A stretch of 64,000 bases of DNA from Peltaster fructicola. Lineage: Eukaryota; Ascomycota; Dothideomycetes. Where the stretch lies: positions 3,844,001 to 3,908,000 of the forward strand of contig CP051139.1 of assembly GCA_001592805.2 (NCBI GenBank), given 5' to 3'. Shown piece by piece: positions 44,171-55,864 of the stretch; the stretch's first letter is position 1, and each line of letters starts with the position of its first letter. A model generated the notes under the pieces. The model was given only the letters and a program-made list of their open reading frames with translations. It did not search any database and was not told the origin of the DNA. The translations under genes were made by a program, and so were the position numbers.

Positions 44171-46015
44171 CTACTCCACCTCGGAAAGTTCCTGAACGTG
44201 TGAAGATACATTAGAGAAGGCTGGATTGACAGGTCGGAAACCTCCAAGCGAGGTGATACTAGCGACGACGATGTTGTCGTTCGTTTCGGTTTGCACTGCG
44301 TCTGGAGACGTTCGTCGAAGCGATGCTTCATCGTTGGGACGACCGGCTAGCAAAGGTATGCAGTTTTCGCGATCCAGCCTCCTAGACACGGTCTGAGGTG
44401 ATGTGTCAAAGGCACTCAGCAGCTTAGATCCATCGCCTTGCTCCGAAGTGTCTTCTGAACGAGCTTGGCGTTGAGCTGCACGACGAGCAAGTTCTTCTGC
44501 ATGCTCTTTTTCGGCGTGCTCTCCAACACGCTGCACAAGAGTGAGAGCGTCCTCGTCGCTTTCAGCTCCGGGTCCGCTTTCGCCGTCAAGGGAGGACTTG
44601 TCGTTTTCGTTGATCGACTCTTGATTGAGCGCGCCTGCCATTAGATGATCGAGGTCACGAAGTTCGTCCCTGTTGACATCACGCCAATGGCAACGAGCAT
44701 GCTTCTTGGTGCAACCTGCACACGACGTCAGGTTCTTCACGCAGTCCATCCGAAGTCTACGACAGCGGTCACAAGGTGGCAGCACACGCTGACCTCGAGG
44801 AAGTGCATCCATGTGAGCTTGGCAGAGCGGTCGGAAAGGTTGTGAGCTTTCCATAGCAGCAGGCAGAGGACGACTGAAGTTGTGTTTCGACGGAGTGGAG
44901 CCAGTAAGAGATTGCCGATGGGCATTCGAGATCAACACAGACGATGCTCGCAGGACATCTTCAGCTGCATGGTCATGCTGATTAGTGTTTGTTGGCACGG
45001 TTGGCGATAGTGACGATGCATGAGGCACTGGGTTTTCGAGGATTTTGCGAGGCGCATTTTCGTGGCGAGCTGTGGTGTGACTTGACTGATTCTGGGGCAA
45101 ACTCTCGAAGTGTCGAAGCAGATCATTGCGCATGGTCGCTGATGACTTCGCAAGCTCTTCTGCGCTGGTCTTGCCATTCATGATGTTGACTGCAGTGAAG
45201 CCAGACGAAGATGGATGAGCTGTAGTAGTCTGTGGTGTCCCAGCCTTTGCCGGCGTACCACTGCCTCCTTCAGCACGTCTCTCGAGTATCGCTGCCCTTC
45301 TGCCTTTGAGACGATGGCACAGTTGACGTGTGCGTGCAGCAACCATGTCTGCCACATTTGTGAGCTCCTTGAGCCGTGCATCCAGCACATCGCATGTGGA
45401 AACTTCCTTCTCTTCATCCTCCCAGATCGGCAAAGGTGGTATGAGCTCCTGACATCGTCCGCTGTTGATGAATAGATAGTCTTCCTCGCTGATCTGCACG
45501 CGCAGCTGCTTCTGCGGTAGGTAGAACTGACAGACTCGTTGCCCTTCTGAGAATGTGCTAAGCGTGAACTGAGCTGGGTGGGAGCGCGCAAACTCGATCA
45601 CTTCGAGCCAGGTGATAGACAGGCTGGAGTCGTCTGGGTTCGAGACGTTCTTGTGATGAGATGCCACGATCTTTGGAGATGTATCGAAGCAGCGCTCGAA
45701 ACGCTTGATCAAGATTGGACCAAGTGGTCGGGCACCGAGATTGGAGGCTAGAGACTCATGGCGGTCAAGCACGCTGCTGTATAGTCCAAGCAAATGAAGC
45801 AGGTTTGGCAGTGTATCTTCCTTGTTCGCGAGAGGAAGATCTTCGTTCGAGGAGCGCGCAAGATAGTTGATACTGAGCTGGTTCGCGTTTGTTTTCGTAG
45901 TCTTCGCGGGTGGTGCAGACAAAGGCGGCTGCGTCAAGCTCGGGCTTCGTTTGCGCTTCAGAGAGAGATCATCAGCGGCGTGCTGATTGGCATCGGTGGT
46001 GGTCGAACTCGACAT
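44171..46015 (-). CDS. Zn(II)2Cys6-domain protein with an internal zinc cluster
   Basis: The intronless frame starts at the ATG at 46015 and encodes 614 residues. Near residue 413 is PPCDRCRRLRMDC followed by CAGCTKKHARC: C-x2-C-x6-C-x6-C-x2-C-x6-C, the fungal Zn(II)2Cys6 cluster. Unlike most Gal4-type factors, the cluster lies two-thirds along the chain. The N-terminal third looks folded (LPNLLHLLGLYSSVLDRHES, LGPILIKRFERCFD, LEVIEFARSHPAQFTLSTF, VCQFYLPQKQLRVQISEEDY) and the stretch after the cluster is acidic and helical. The usual middle-homology domain is not visible. It may be a DNA-binding regulator or a chromatin-complex subunit. Its stop is only about 40 bp from the preceding uncertain gene. 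Confidence 0.85.
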   Translation of the reverse strand: MSSSTTTDANQHAADDLSLKRKRSPSLTQPPLSAPPAKTTKTNANQLSINYLARSSNEDLPLANKEDTLPNLLHLLGLYSSVLDRHESLASNLGARPLGPILIKRFERCFDTSPKIVASHHKNVSNPDDSSLSITWLEVIEFARSHPAQFTLSTFSEGQRVCQFYLPQKQLRVQISEEDYLFINSGRCQELIPPLPIWEDEEKEVSTCDVLDARLKELTNVADMVAARTRQLCHRLKGRRAAILERRAEGGSGTPAKAGTPQTTTAHPSSSGFTAVNIMNGKTSAEELAKSSATMRNDLLRHFESLPQNQSSHTTARHENAPRKILENPVPHASSLSPTVPTNTNQHDHAAEDVLRASSVLISNAHRQSLTGSTPSKHNFSRPLPAAMESSQPFRPLCQAHMDALPRGQRVLPPCDRCRRLRMDCVKNLTSCAGCTKKHARCHWRDVNRDELRDLDHLMAGALNQESINENDKSSLDGESGPGAESDEDALTLVQRVGEHAEKEHAEELARRAAQRQARSEDTSEQGDGSKLLSAFDTSPQTVSRRLDRENCIPLLAGRPNDEASLRRTSPDAVQTETNDNIVVASITSLGGFRPVNPAFSNVSSHVQELSEVE

Positions 46016-46750
46016 AATTGACAGCAATGAGCATAACTGCGGTGTGAACGAGAGGAAATGAAAGGCGTTTGCAGTAAGAAGGAAGGAAGCAGAAATACTT
46101 AAGTGGAGGCCAGGCTACTACCTCTTCCGCGCTGCCTTCCTGGGCGTCACTCGCGACGACTCTCCGCTCTTGCGCCGCTGTGGTGTGGCAGTCGATGTGC
46201 CTCAACAGGTGTCTCCTGCGCATCTCCTTTTACGGCCTGAGAACACGTGCTTATGTGACTGCCAGACAGACGGAAGATCCAAGAGAGCGTTTGTTTGCTC
46301 GTCGATGGAGCGCGTCGATTGGATCTGAGTCCATAGCACAGCGTGACTTGCTCAGAAATGCAAAGCAGCGAGAATTAGAGATGACAAAGGGCGGGGATCC
46401 TGCCTAAAATTGCTGTCCTAGAGGCGCTTGCTCACCCTGTGCTTGCATGGCGCGGTGTTGCTACCCAGCTGGTCAGACATCTGACGCGAGGCTATCGCTG
46501 CTATGGGCTATTGTGCGGACATTGTGTAAGCTACGAGAAACAGCTTGTTTCGTGAGGCTCTATCATAGGCATCTTCTGCCAAGAGATGTGTGTGTGGATC
46601 GATCCTGTCACAGCATCAACACAGGCGCGGAATGATAGGGGACCAGCGGCGTTGGTCTCGTACAAAAGTGGTACACGGTCCGTGCGCCATTTCGCCTCTC
46701 GTTAGTGAAGCAGTCGAATAAGATGTGTATATGCTCAAGTAAACACAACC
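46016..46750. promoter_or_regulatory. Divergent promoter region of the Zn2Cys6 gene and LSM7
   Basis: The 735 bp between two divergent start codons contains only short frames. Promoters are inferred from orientation. Confidence 0.4.
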
Positions 46751-47245
46751 ATGTCTGAGCGCGGCCAATTCAGAGGTGGTCGAGGTGGAAATCGCGGCGA
46801 CAAACGCGGTGGTCGAGGCGATCATGCAGGCAGAGGCGGCCATGCGCAAGGCGCTGCAGAGAAGAAGAAAGAGAATATTCTCGACTTAACCAAGTATATG
46901 GACAAAGAGATCACTGTCAAGTTCAGCGGTGGACGAGAAGGCATGACTCATCGCACTCCGTCCTCTGATCTTATGCTGACTGCAGGTAGTCATTGGATCT
47001 CTCAAAGGCTACGACCAGCTCATGAACTTGGTCCTCGACAATGTCAGAGAAATCACCAGAGGTAGGCGCTCGTCTCACATACATGGATCAAGCAGCTCAC
47101 ATTGCACGCAGATGAAGAAGGCAACACCAGTACGAGGTCGCTCGGTCTCCTGGTCGCTCGTGGCACTTTACTTGTGCTGATATCGCCAATGGATGGCAGC
47201 GAAGAGATCGCAAATCCTTTCGTCCAGGCAGATGATGACGAATGA
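46751..47245 (+). CDS. LSM7: Lsm7, U6 snRNA-associated Sm-like protein
   Basis: Exons 46751-46940, 46990-47061 and 47112-47245 encode 131 residues. The N-terminus is a Gly/Arg-rich extension (GRGGNRGDKRGGRGDHAGRG) longer than in yeast. The Sm fold starts ENILDLTKYMDKEITVKFSG, then GGREVIGSLKGYDQLMNLVL (Sm1), and ends STRSLGLLVARGTLLVLISP (Sm2). Lsm7 is part of the Lsm2-8 ring that binds the U6 snRNA 3' end and of the Lsm1-7 ring in mRNA decay. The first intron (46941-46989) must use a GC donor and a TAG acceptor to give REVIGSLKG; the AG four bases earlier would break the frame. The second (47062-47111) is GT-AG. Confidence 0.93.
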
Positions 47246-47542
47246 GCTTGAATGCTGCTCTACGAGTCTACAAGATTGTGCCATCATGCACGATATCGCG
47301 AGTGCGACAAGGACAACGACGAGGTGCATCGCCTCTAATCTGGGCTCGTTGTGACACAAGCAGCACCATGCCACACGCTACAATCGCACAGCCTGAGGAA
47401 AACATTTCACGATGGAGATGACGAATCATGCCGAAAGTCATGAAGATCATCATACCTCGCTATCATAGAAATCGTACTACGACCACGCAGTGCGATCGTC
47501 GAGTCGGATCAAAACGCCCGTTCTTCCCTTCATCCCACGCAT

Positions 47543-50500
47543 TTAGTATGGAGTGTTCTGCTTTCCGATCTTCTCCCAGTCAGTACCTTGAACGCTGCTT
47601 CCCTGCTGGTAGCCTGCGATGTTGGAGGCAGCATCAGTGCCACCTTGACCGGTGCCATACTGGGTGTTGATCGGCAAGCCGGTGTGTGGGTCAATGGTCT
47701 GACCTGTAGTCTGGCCGGTGGTGTGACCAGTAGTCTCGTAACCAACAGCTGTGCTGGAAGTTCCTGAGCTGTGAGTTGGACTATCGATGTCACCCTCCTT
47801 CTTGCTGCCTGGGTGAAGCAGCTTGTGCAAGAAGCCCTCCTTCTTCTCCTTCGGCTCCTTGTGCAGCTTGTTATGGTGGTTCTCATCCTCACGAACCATT
47901 GGGCCGTGGTGGTGCTTCTTCTCGTGTTCGTGGGCCTCGTGTGCTGCGTATCCTGCTCCAGTACCTGCACTGACACCGGCAGCGACATCCCTTCCCTCAT
48001 GAGAACGACCAGAAGTCTGTGCATGTGATGGATCGTGCTGGACGTGTGAACCTGCAGTCTTGCTTGCAGCTTCTGTCTGAGCGTAGCCAGTGCCAGACTG
48101 GTTGTAGCCGGTGGTTGAGGATGGCCCTGTCTGAGTAGACTGACCATAACCGGTCGTGGACGATGGTCCTGTCTGAGAGTGTGCTCCATGGTGCTTTTCA
48201 GCCTCGTAGATGCCGGCTCCGGTGGCAGCACCAGCACCTCCGACCAAAGCAGCATCTCTACCTGTGTGGGAGTGCTGTCCTTGCTGATGAGCTCCAGTAG
48301 TGGTTGCATCGTTTGGAACACGAGGATCAAGCTTGTTGAGGAACTCCGATCGATGGGGAGCAGTCGTCTCAGAGCCATATCCAGCGTATGAGCCTGAGGT
48401 TTGCTCAGTACCATACCCAGCTTGAGATGAGCCTGCGTGGTGGTGCTTCTCGGCCTCATATACGCCAGCACCTGTTGCAGCGCCCGCTCCGGTACCAACA
48501 GCAGCGTCTCTGCCGTGATGACTGTGCTGAGCATGTTGGCTGTGCTGTGTATCTTGAGCGGTCGAGTCATTCTTGACACGAGGGTCGAGCTTGTTCAGCA
48601 GAGCAGAGTCATGATGGACACCGCTGCTAGACTGTGTGTTTGCAGTTTGGGCGGTGTTGTGGTGTCCGTGGTGTCCATGGTGCTTCTCAGTCTCATACAC
48701 ACCTGCGCCAGTGGCAGCTCCGGCACCTCCAACCAACGCGGCGTCACGTCCTGTGTGGCTCTTCTCGGGGTAACCATGTTGCGAGGTCGATGTGCTTGGT
48801 GCCTGAGTTGCAGTGCCGTAGCCTGCACCAGTAGTGCTTGTAGAACCATATCCAGTGTCAGCTTGGTGGTGGCCGTGATGACCGTGGTGCTTCTCAGCTT
48901 CGTAGATACCTGCACCTGTAGCTGCACCAGCGCCGGTGCCTATTGCAGCATCACGACCGGCGTGGCCTCGGTGAGGCTCTGAGGCAGTCTGCTCAGACTT
49001 GACTCGTGGATCGAGCTTGTTCAGCAGGCTTGAGCTGTGTGGACCAGTAGTGTTTGAGGTCGACTGCGACGTGGTGCCTGAGCTGTAACCTTGGTTGGAG
49101 GTTTGTTGCCCAGATGAGCCATAGCCTGAGCTTGTCGAGGCGCCATGGTTTCCATGGTGATGCTTCTCAGCTTCGTAAATGCCGGCACCAGTTGCGGCGC
49201 CTGCACCAGTGCCAATTGCAGCATCTCTACCAGTGTGGCTGTGGTGTGGCTCTGTGCTGGACTGGTCGTTCTTCACCCTTGGGTCGAGCTTGTTCAGTAA
49301 GCTTGAGCTGTGAGGTCCAGTCGTGCTGGAGGTGGACTGGGAAGTGGTTCCTGAGGATTGTGGTGTGTGAGTCTGACCTGATGTTGCAGATGATCCGTGT
49401 CCGTGGTGGTGCTTCTCTGCTTCATATAGTCCAGTGCCGGTGGCTGCACCAGCACCAGCTCCAAGAGCTGCGTCACGGCCGTAGTGGTGCTGTGAGTGAC
49501 CTGTAGATGTCTGTGATGGGTCTGTTCCGTAGGAGCCTGCCGGAACACCACGCTGAGCTCCTGAGGTGGAGCTATATGGCGCAGAGCTCTGCTGTGTCTC
49601 GTGGCGCTTAATAGCCTCTTGTGCGGCAAGTGCAGCCCCAGCAGTGCCTCCAGTAGTTCCGGTAGCACCGTAGCCGTGCGAAGTCTCGCCTGGGAAGGCA
49701 CCTGGAACCTGTCGCGAGCTAGACTCATAAGCTGGCGCACCAGTCGTGGTGCCAGAAGGTTCAGCACGGGTTCTGTCTGCCAACGAGGCGCCGGCAAGTC
49801 CTGTTGCAGCCCCCACACCAGCGCCAGTCGCTGCACCAGAGTGACCGTGAGAGTGGTGTGAGCCATGGTGATGCTCAGGTTCATGTGCACTGTGCTTGCC
49901 CGTGACAGTGTTGTAGACTCCACCGGAGCCGGAGTGTTCAGAGTGGCTGAAGGTAGCAGCCGGAGTAGCATGGAATGGAGTAGGCTCGTTCGCATTGGAA
50001 GTACTGTGACCACCTGATCGTGTTCCAGTGAAGCTGTGATGCCCATGGTTCGAGTGAGCTGGCTCAGTCACACCGTTGTGGACATGGTGGCTGAGACCTG
50101 ATTGTGCTGCTGGTGTTGCAGAGTGCTTGTTGTGCTCGTGGGCAGCAATTCCTCCTGCAGCCACTGCGCCAGTACCCACAGCTGCGGTCTCGGCACCATG
50201 ATGATGGTGGTGGTGGTGTTGTTGTGAGTCAGATGTTGTGCTGCCGTAGCCTGTTGTGCTTTGAGAGCCTGTGTTGCCATATACTGTTGTGCTTTGAGGG
50301 CCTGTGCTGCCGTAGCCTGCTGTGCTTTGAGGACCTGTGCTGCCATACCCAGCACCACCAGTAGTACCACGTTGGGAGGCCGGGTCCGCGGAGCTCTCAT
50401 ATGCTCCTGATATTGGCTGGTGCGAAGATTCATAGGTCTGCGATGAGGTAGGGTTGCTTGTGTGGCTCTCATGTCTGGCATGCTCGTGGGCAGCAAGACC

Positions 50501-52022
50501 TGCTAGCCCCACAGCCCCTACAGTGTAGCTTGCATCGCGACCAGCATGCCCTGTACCATGAGTGGATGGAGCATTGCTCGTCGATTGACCAGTTGCACCA
50601 TAGCCTGAGGTGCTTCCAGCGGGAGCTTGGTTGTAGCTAGTTGTAGTGGTGGTGGTTGTAGTATGCTGTGGCGCAGTCCTCGATGTGGTGGTCGTGCCAG
50701 TGGTGCTGTCTAGAGCTCCCGACCGTCCGCTAGTCGTCTGATCATAGGCGCGATCTCGACCTGCTTCATGGTGTGCGAGCGCTCCAGCTCCCGCACCAAC
50801 GGCACCAGCTCCAGCGACATCACGCGCCGTATGTGAACTGTACAATCGATTAGCCCGGTGTTCTTTTTTCGTGCGAAAAAGTATAGAATGATGTAGTGGT
50901 AGGACACGAAGACCAATGAGAAGTGCAAAGAGTGGCACGAGTTATAGAGTTTTGGCTCCGCGTGCTTTTTGTCTCCACGCATTATGATGTAGTAGTGTTT
51001 GTATAACGAAAGATTTAGGGTTCAACAGCTCTTCTTTCAGATGTTCAAGGACGGTGGTGTTTCGCATCGCGGACGGTGCACCCATTGGTATGGTGTTGAC
51101 TTACTCATGAGTTGGAGCTGTGCTGCCAGATGTAGGCGCATTCGTGGATGAGCCTACATTCGAAGAGTTAGTATCAGCGTAAGGACCAAGCACGCCAGAC
51201 TTGATGCTCAGAGCACTGTCGTGGTCCGCTCTCAATGGCATGCGTGATTGAGTCGTACCTGAGCCAACTGTGCCTGTTGGGTCAAACCCTTGGCCGTCAT
51301 ACTTGTCTCCACCTGGGTTGCTGCGATCGTTAGTCTGCTAACTTGACAAGGAAGAGAGCGAGAAGGCTCACAGGATCTGTCTTAGGACACCTCCACTCTT
51401 GGATGCCTGCTCTCCGGACTGGATGTGCTGCGCCGAGGATCCAGTGGCCAGAGAACCAGGAATTCTCTCGCCCTCAGCTGGGTTGGTCGCGAGCACATCG
51501 TCGGAGCCTTGGTAGAGAGCAGGATCATACTTCTCGTTGCCAGGATTGCTGCCATGATCAGTGTAGCTCTAGGATGATACCAGATTGACTTACAAGATCT
51601 GGCGTAGAATACCGTGTTCCTTTGGCTGGTTGGTGCCGCTCTGCTCGTGGGCAACGCTTGCATGGCGAGCATCTGTGGTTGCAGAAGAGCCTCCGTGTGC
51701 AGTAATATCGTACTTCTCACCTCCCGGATTGCTGTTGCCCATCAGCATGTGTGTTGGCGAGCGAAGTGTACAACTTACAGGATCTGTCTCATGACACCGT
51801 GCTCTTTCTGGTCCTGAGGGAGAGTGTGAAGCTGTGGTGCTTCGCTGGTACCGTGTGGAACTCCAGCGTTGTATGAGCCAGAGCCAGCATCGGTCTGGGC
51901 TGTGGATGAGCCTTGGTTGTAGAGGACTTCATCGTCCTTGTTCTTGCCAGGCGAGCTGGATCGGTCAGTTTGCACTCGTGCAGCTCCCACGACACTCACA
52001 GGATGTTCTTGAGCTTGTCCAT
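47543..52022 (-). CDS. Large His/Gly-rich repeat protein with duplicated N-terminal repeat exons
   Basis: Seven exons keep one frame: 52000-52022, 51779-51955, 51594-51731, 51372-51548, 51259-51320, 51105-51153 and 47543-50837, together 1306 residues. Exons 2-4 are repeat units beginning (N/S)PGxxKxD and ending G(V/I)(M/L)RQI(L/F). The 3.3-kb last exon is low-complexity, with six close copies of GRDAAxGTGAGAATGAGxYEAEKHH plus diverged ones. Four copies of LLNKLDPRVKND precede some of them, and there are Ser/Thr/Tyr/Gly runs and a His7 tract. The end is charged (KEPKEKKEGFLHKLLHPG) with a hydrophilic tail. The Gly/Ala cores resemble glycine-zipper membrane or packing helices, flanked by His clusters that could bind metal. 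No known domain; a structural or stress-related role is only a guess. Confidence 0.82.
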
Positions 52023-53391
52023 GATTGATTATAGGATGGACAGAGCGGTTGTGCAGGGAGGAAGAGTGGAAAGATGCAAGGATGTAGGTATAGCAGTGGG
52101 GTTCTCACAATGATGCGAGATCTGTGATAATGACGTCGCAGGATCATGTGCGAATAGACACAGATACTTGGAAGTAGAGTGTTACCAACCTGCTTTGCGT
52201 ACGTCGACTTGATGAGCGGTGCGGGAGTCTGCCGTCGAAGACATCCATGCGTGGGACCAGCAGAGAAGCAGAACAGATGCACGCGCTGCGGTGTATGATC
52301 GGCCGTCCTTGAGTAGCACAGGCGCCTAAGGCCAATGGCTGTCACGGATCAAGGCAATGATAGCCCGAAATGCTGCTGGCAGCACGTCAACACTCAATGA
52401 GGATCGAGATTCTAGACATATGACGTCTTCCCCAAGTGGAGGTGACCTGGAGTGTTTGTGGCTGGTGAGAGGAGTTGACAGTGTGCGTGGCTTGACCACC
52501 TCGTCGGTTTTCTCCCTCTCCCTTAGCGATACTTGCTTGTGTCATGAGAAGCGATGGCTGATCTTGGAGCTCTGATGAGCTATACTGACGTTCAGGCTGA
52601 GATGTGGTTCACCATTGTCGCTCTGCTTGCCACTGGCGAACAAGTGGCTGGCCTAGACCCATGAGCTGGGCACATGGCGCCCTTTCGCTGATCGCTGCTG
52701 TCATTTCAACAAAGGCATAACGAGACGGCTGTGGTTCAGCTTGCGCAGCGACACAATCACCTCACTTCCAAGAAGGAGCAGCACATATGAGTTGTCACGC
52801 TCGGAAGAACGACTCCAACGGCACGATCGGCACAACGGCGAATGTTCCTTTGCTGACCTTCTAGCTGCATCTCATCTGCAGTATTCGGCCCTCTTGCCCA
52901 GAACATTTTCTGCCGATGCGTATCCTATTCGTCCACCCCATCTTCCTGATCGTTGCGGCCATCTCCCGAGTCCCAGCCCTGCCCTTCTGATCATGGCATC
53001 GAGCCTTCCAACCATGCCATCGAGCGAATCTCCGCTCTCCACGGTAACATAACTACATCGGTCAAGCGTACCGCGCGTCAGCAAAGACCGAAGACGCCGC
53101 TCCACATGCCATGCTGCTACTCACACGCTATACTTCAAGCCATTCGTGAACCATGCTATTTGCGTTTCTCCAATTCCTTCTTCTACCCTTCCACCATCTT
53201 GGTGTGTACATGAAACTACAACTCGCATAGCACATTGACTGTGCTGCTGTCGCCAAAAGCCTAGTTTCAAGTCCATTGCAAGATTTCACAGATAGGACGA
53301 GATCGACGTCAGCGTCACTATACCTCCGACGCCCACAACCTCGTCATCTTCACGCCTGACATGAGCACAACACTGTGCTGAGCTCGCCACC
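52023..53391. other. Divergent intergenic region, no gene recognised
   Basis: The 1.37 kb between divergent genes should hold two promoters. Frames of 70-100 codons here show no motif. Confidence 0.45.
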
Positions 53392-54071
53392 ATGCCACTA
53401 CGAGAAAGAGCCAAGAATCTCTTCAAGCGCCGAAGTTCACGAAGCGACACCCTCTCCAAGACCTCCTCCAAAGAATCCTCTCGAGACCGATGGCCCAGCA
53501 ATGTCTACAAGCCTGGTGAGCCTATGCCGAGGCCAAAGTACAGACGACCACCCGAGAAAGCACACAAAGACAAGCTCGATGCATTCAGCTTCGGTGAGGC
53601 TTGGCGAAGGAAGAGTTATCAGAGCCAGCACTCGCCGATGGGCACACGCTTGCCGAGCCGGCGCAACAGCTTCCTGAGCTTTAGGAAAGGTATTGCCAGC
53701 AGGAATGCGAGCAGGAACGCAAGCATTGTAAGCAATTCGGATAAGGGCGGATCGAAACATACCGAAGATATTGGTCCATCCTTGAGGCCGGCTCTGTCTC
53801 CCGAGGTTGAACAGTATGGTGATGATGACGTTGCGAATGGTACAATCCACCTGACGTCCTCGCAGGATCTCTAGCTGACCTCGCATTAGTTGGTGGCTCT
53901 CATCTTCGTGGCCGAGAGCGAGATCTCCCTTCTCCTCCACGCACAGCAGCTGCATTGTCGAGCAATAACCTTAGCCCGACGAGAGGTACAGCTCGCGATC
54001 ATCAGCCATTCTCCGAGGACGATCTAGCACTCGCCATGAAGAGATCACATCTGACCGTGCCTACACAGTGA
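53392..54071 (+). CDS. Basic Ser-rich protein of unknown function
   Basis: Exons 53392-53839 and 53890-54071 encode 209 residues. The ATG has a good context (CCACCATGC). The N-terminus is very basic (MPLRERAKNLFKRRSSRSDT), with conserved-looking blocks DAFSFGEAWRRKSYQSQHSP and MGTRLPSRRNSFLSFRKGIA. Splicing with a GTACAA donor and TAG acceptor gives VANVGGSHLRGRERD and NNLSPTRGTARDHQPFSEDD, ending LALAMKRSHLTVPTQ. Without splicing the frame ends soon after 53839. The RRNS and RSSS sites look like basophilic kinase sites, but no function is known to me. The final CAG-TGA overlaps a GTGAGT, so a further intron is possible. Confidence 0.7.
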
Positions 54072-54329
54072 GTGGGTTGACTTGCCACCCTGTTCATATT
54101 GGTTTCGAAGCATTTTCAGGAGTATCGTTTGCTATTGGCGTTGATCAGAAGCAGGACATTGGGCAAAATGTGTGCATAGTCGAGAAAGGACGAGCCCACA
54201 GTGTACATCAGAGTACAATATTTACGACGTATATGACAGACACCTTTCATCGATGTCATTATGGTGATATCAATACAATCTCAGGATACCGCCTCTAACA
54301 CTGTATATCTACCATTCCGCACGTTTGAA

Positions 54330-55864
54330 TCACCATCCAGGAGGGCGCTCTATCACTGGGCGTTGGGCCGGCTGACCCAGATTCATCTTGCACTCGGCCT
54401 TCCAATCCTTAGGCGTAACGGAGTCAGCGGCCTCCTTGAAGGCTGCTAATGTGCAAAGACCTTCGTCACCCTCAAGATGCCGACCGGGCACTTGACAGTA
54501 TGGCAGGATCAGAGCCTTGTCGTTGTAGCGCACACGGACGTAATAGCCTTCTAAGGACTGCTTCTCCGATGCTGACATCTCATCTATTGCCGTACGCGGA
54601 TTGCTCGCCGCCTTCGAGCCAAACAGGGAGGACCACCATGTCTTGTTCTGGCTGGGCCAGATAGCGCCTGACGGTGAGACGCCTCGTCGCTTATGCAGCT
54701 CGAAGGCAATCGAGCTGGTGTATGGTGGCCACTTGTCCTTGCGAGTATCGTATGCGCCGAGAGATGCGAGTAACGCCGCTATTGTGGTATCGTGGCAGCC
54801 AGAAAGACCCAGCTTGAACTTATGATCTCGACTTTGCGTCTTCTCGACCATGTTCTGCACCAGATCACCTACTAGAGCACCAATACCAAGCTTTCGATAC
54901 TCGTTGCTCTCAAGGTAGCCAACGAACCACTCCTCTGTGCAAACTCGGTCAATGTTGGCCAGAGCCGTAGGATCGTAGAAGTCTGATGGTAGTCTTGTGG
55001 CTGGCCCGTGTGCGAGAGTAGCGTTGATCGTGTCCATTACACCACTCAGTCTTGGATGTGAGTCGACTTTGATCACAGGCGACTCTGCTGGCATGTACTT
55101 GCCAATGCGCTTGTTGACGTACTCTAGCTCTGGCGAGTCGTTCCACAGCTGAGCAGTACGAGCTGCAAATGCCTTCGCCAGCTCATTAAACCGCTTACAG
55201 AAGCCTTCGTTCGGGAACAGAGTCTCATCAGCGAAAGAGCGCTGAGTGATAGCGGGCGGTGATAGCCCCGGATCTCGATGTGCTTGGGGATACAGTCCGG
55301 TGAATACTTGCTGAGTGCTCTGTAGAGCTCGTGGGATTGGCGTAGCTCGAAGTCGAATCGAGTCGCTCAATGTCGAGTCCAGTCTGGCTGGGAGGAAGTT
55401 GAGCCTGTCGACGTAGAGGTTGCGAAGTCGCTGTCCTAGAGCGAGTGTCGTTTCTCTTCCACGATCCGTGAGCTCTCCTGCATTACAGATGTAATCTATC
55501 TCGCCGGATGGACCTTTGATGGATGCGGGACTGTCAGAACCTGACTTATCGAGTTGTCGTTCGAACGTCTCGAGTCTTCGCTTCCAGGTGAATGTGTCCC
55601 ATGCGTCAGCGGTCAACACATTGTGCTTTAGCATCGAGGCTGCTGTGCAGTACGGCCAGTAGGCTGGGAGTCCTGCCTGAACAACGTCAGATGATGAATG
55701 GAGCTGAGACGATTGACATTACTTACATTCTCGAATCTCGCTGATACTGGCGTCCGCTCTCCGTGACGAAGAATGACTTGTACCTGCTGGAGCTCGAGCT
55801 CCTTTGGGTACAGTTGTGCTAGCTCCTCAGAGCTGTAAGGCGCTCTTGGCACAAGCGTAGTCAT
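54330..55864 (-). CDS. Histidine acid phosphatase family protein
   Basis: Two exons, 55727-55864 and 54330-55676, split by a 50-nt GTAAGT...CAG intron, encode 494 residues. The N-terminal catalytic motif RHGERTP lies at residues 33-39 with the nucleophilic His34; the C-terminal His-Asp proton-donor pair is in LSGCHDTTIA near residue 340. The family (branch 2 histidine phosphatases) removes phosphate from phytate, phospholipid or other monoesters. There is no obvious signal peptide, and the spacing from motif to N-terminus (32 residues) is short, so this looks like an intracellular member, of the lysophosphatidic-acid/acid phosphatase type, rather than a secreted phytase. Other blocks are IDYICNAGELTDRGRETTLA and PRALQSTQQVFTGLYP. 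Substrate unknown. Confidence 0.92.

Noticed and set aside
47530-48579. 349-codon second frame on the same strand as the His/Gly-rich gene
   Set aside because: It is the shifted reading of a repetitive exon and shows Arg/Thr/Leu runs typical of such shadows.
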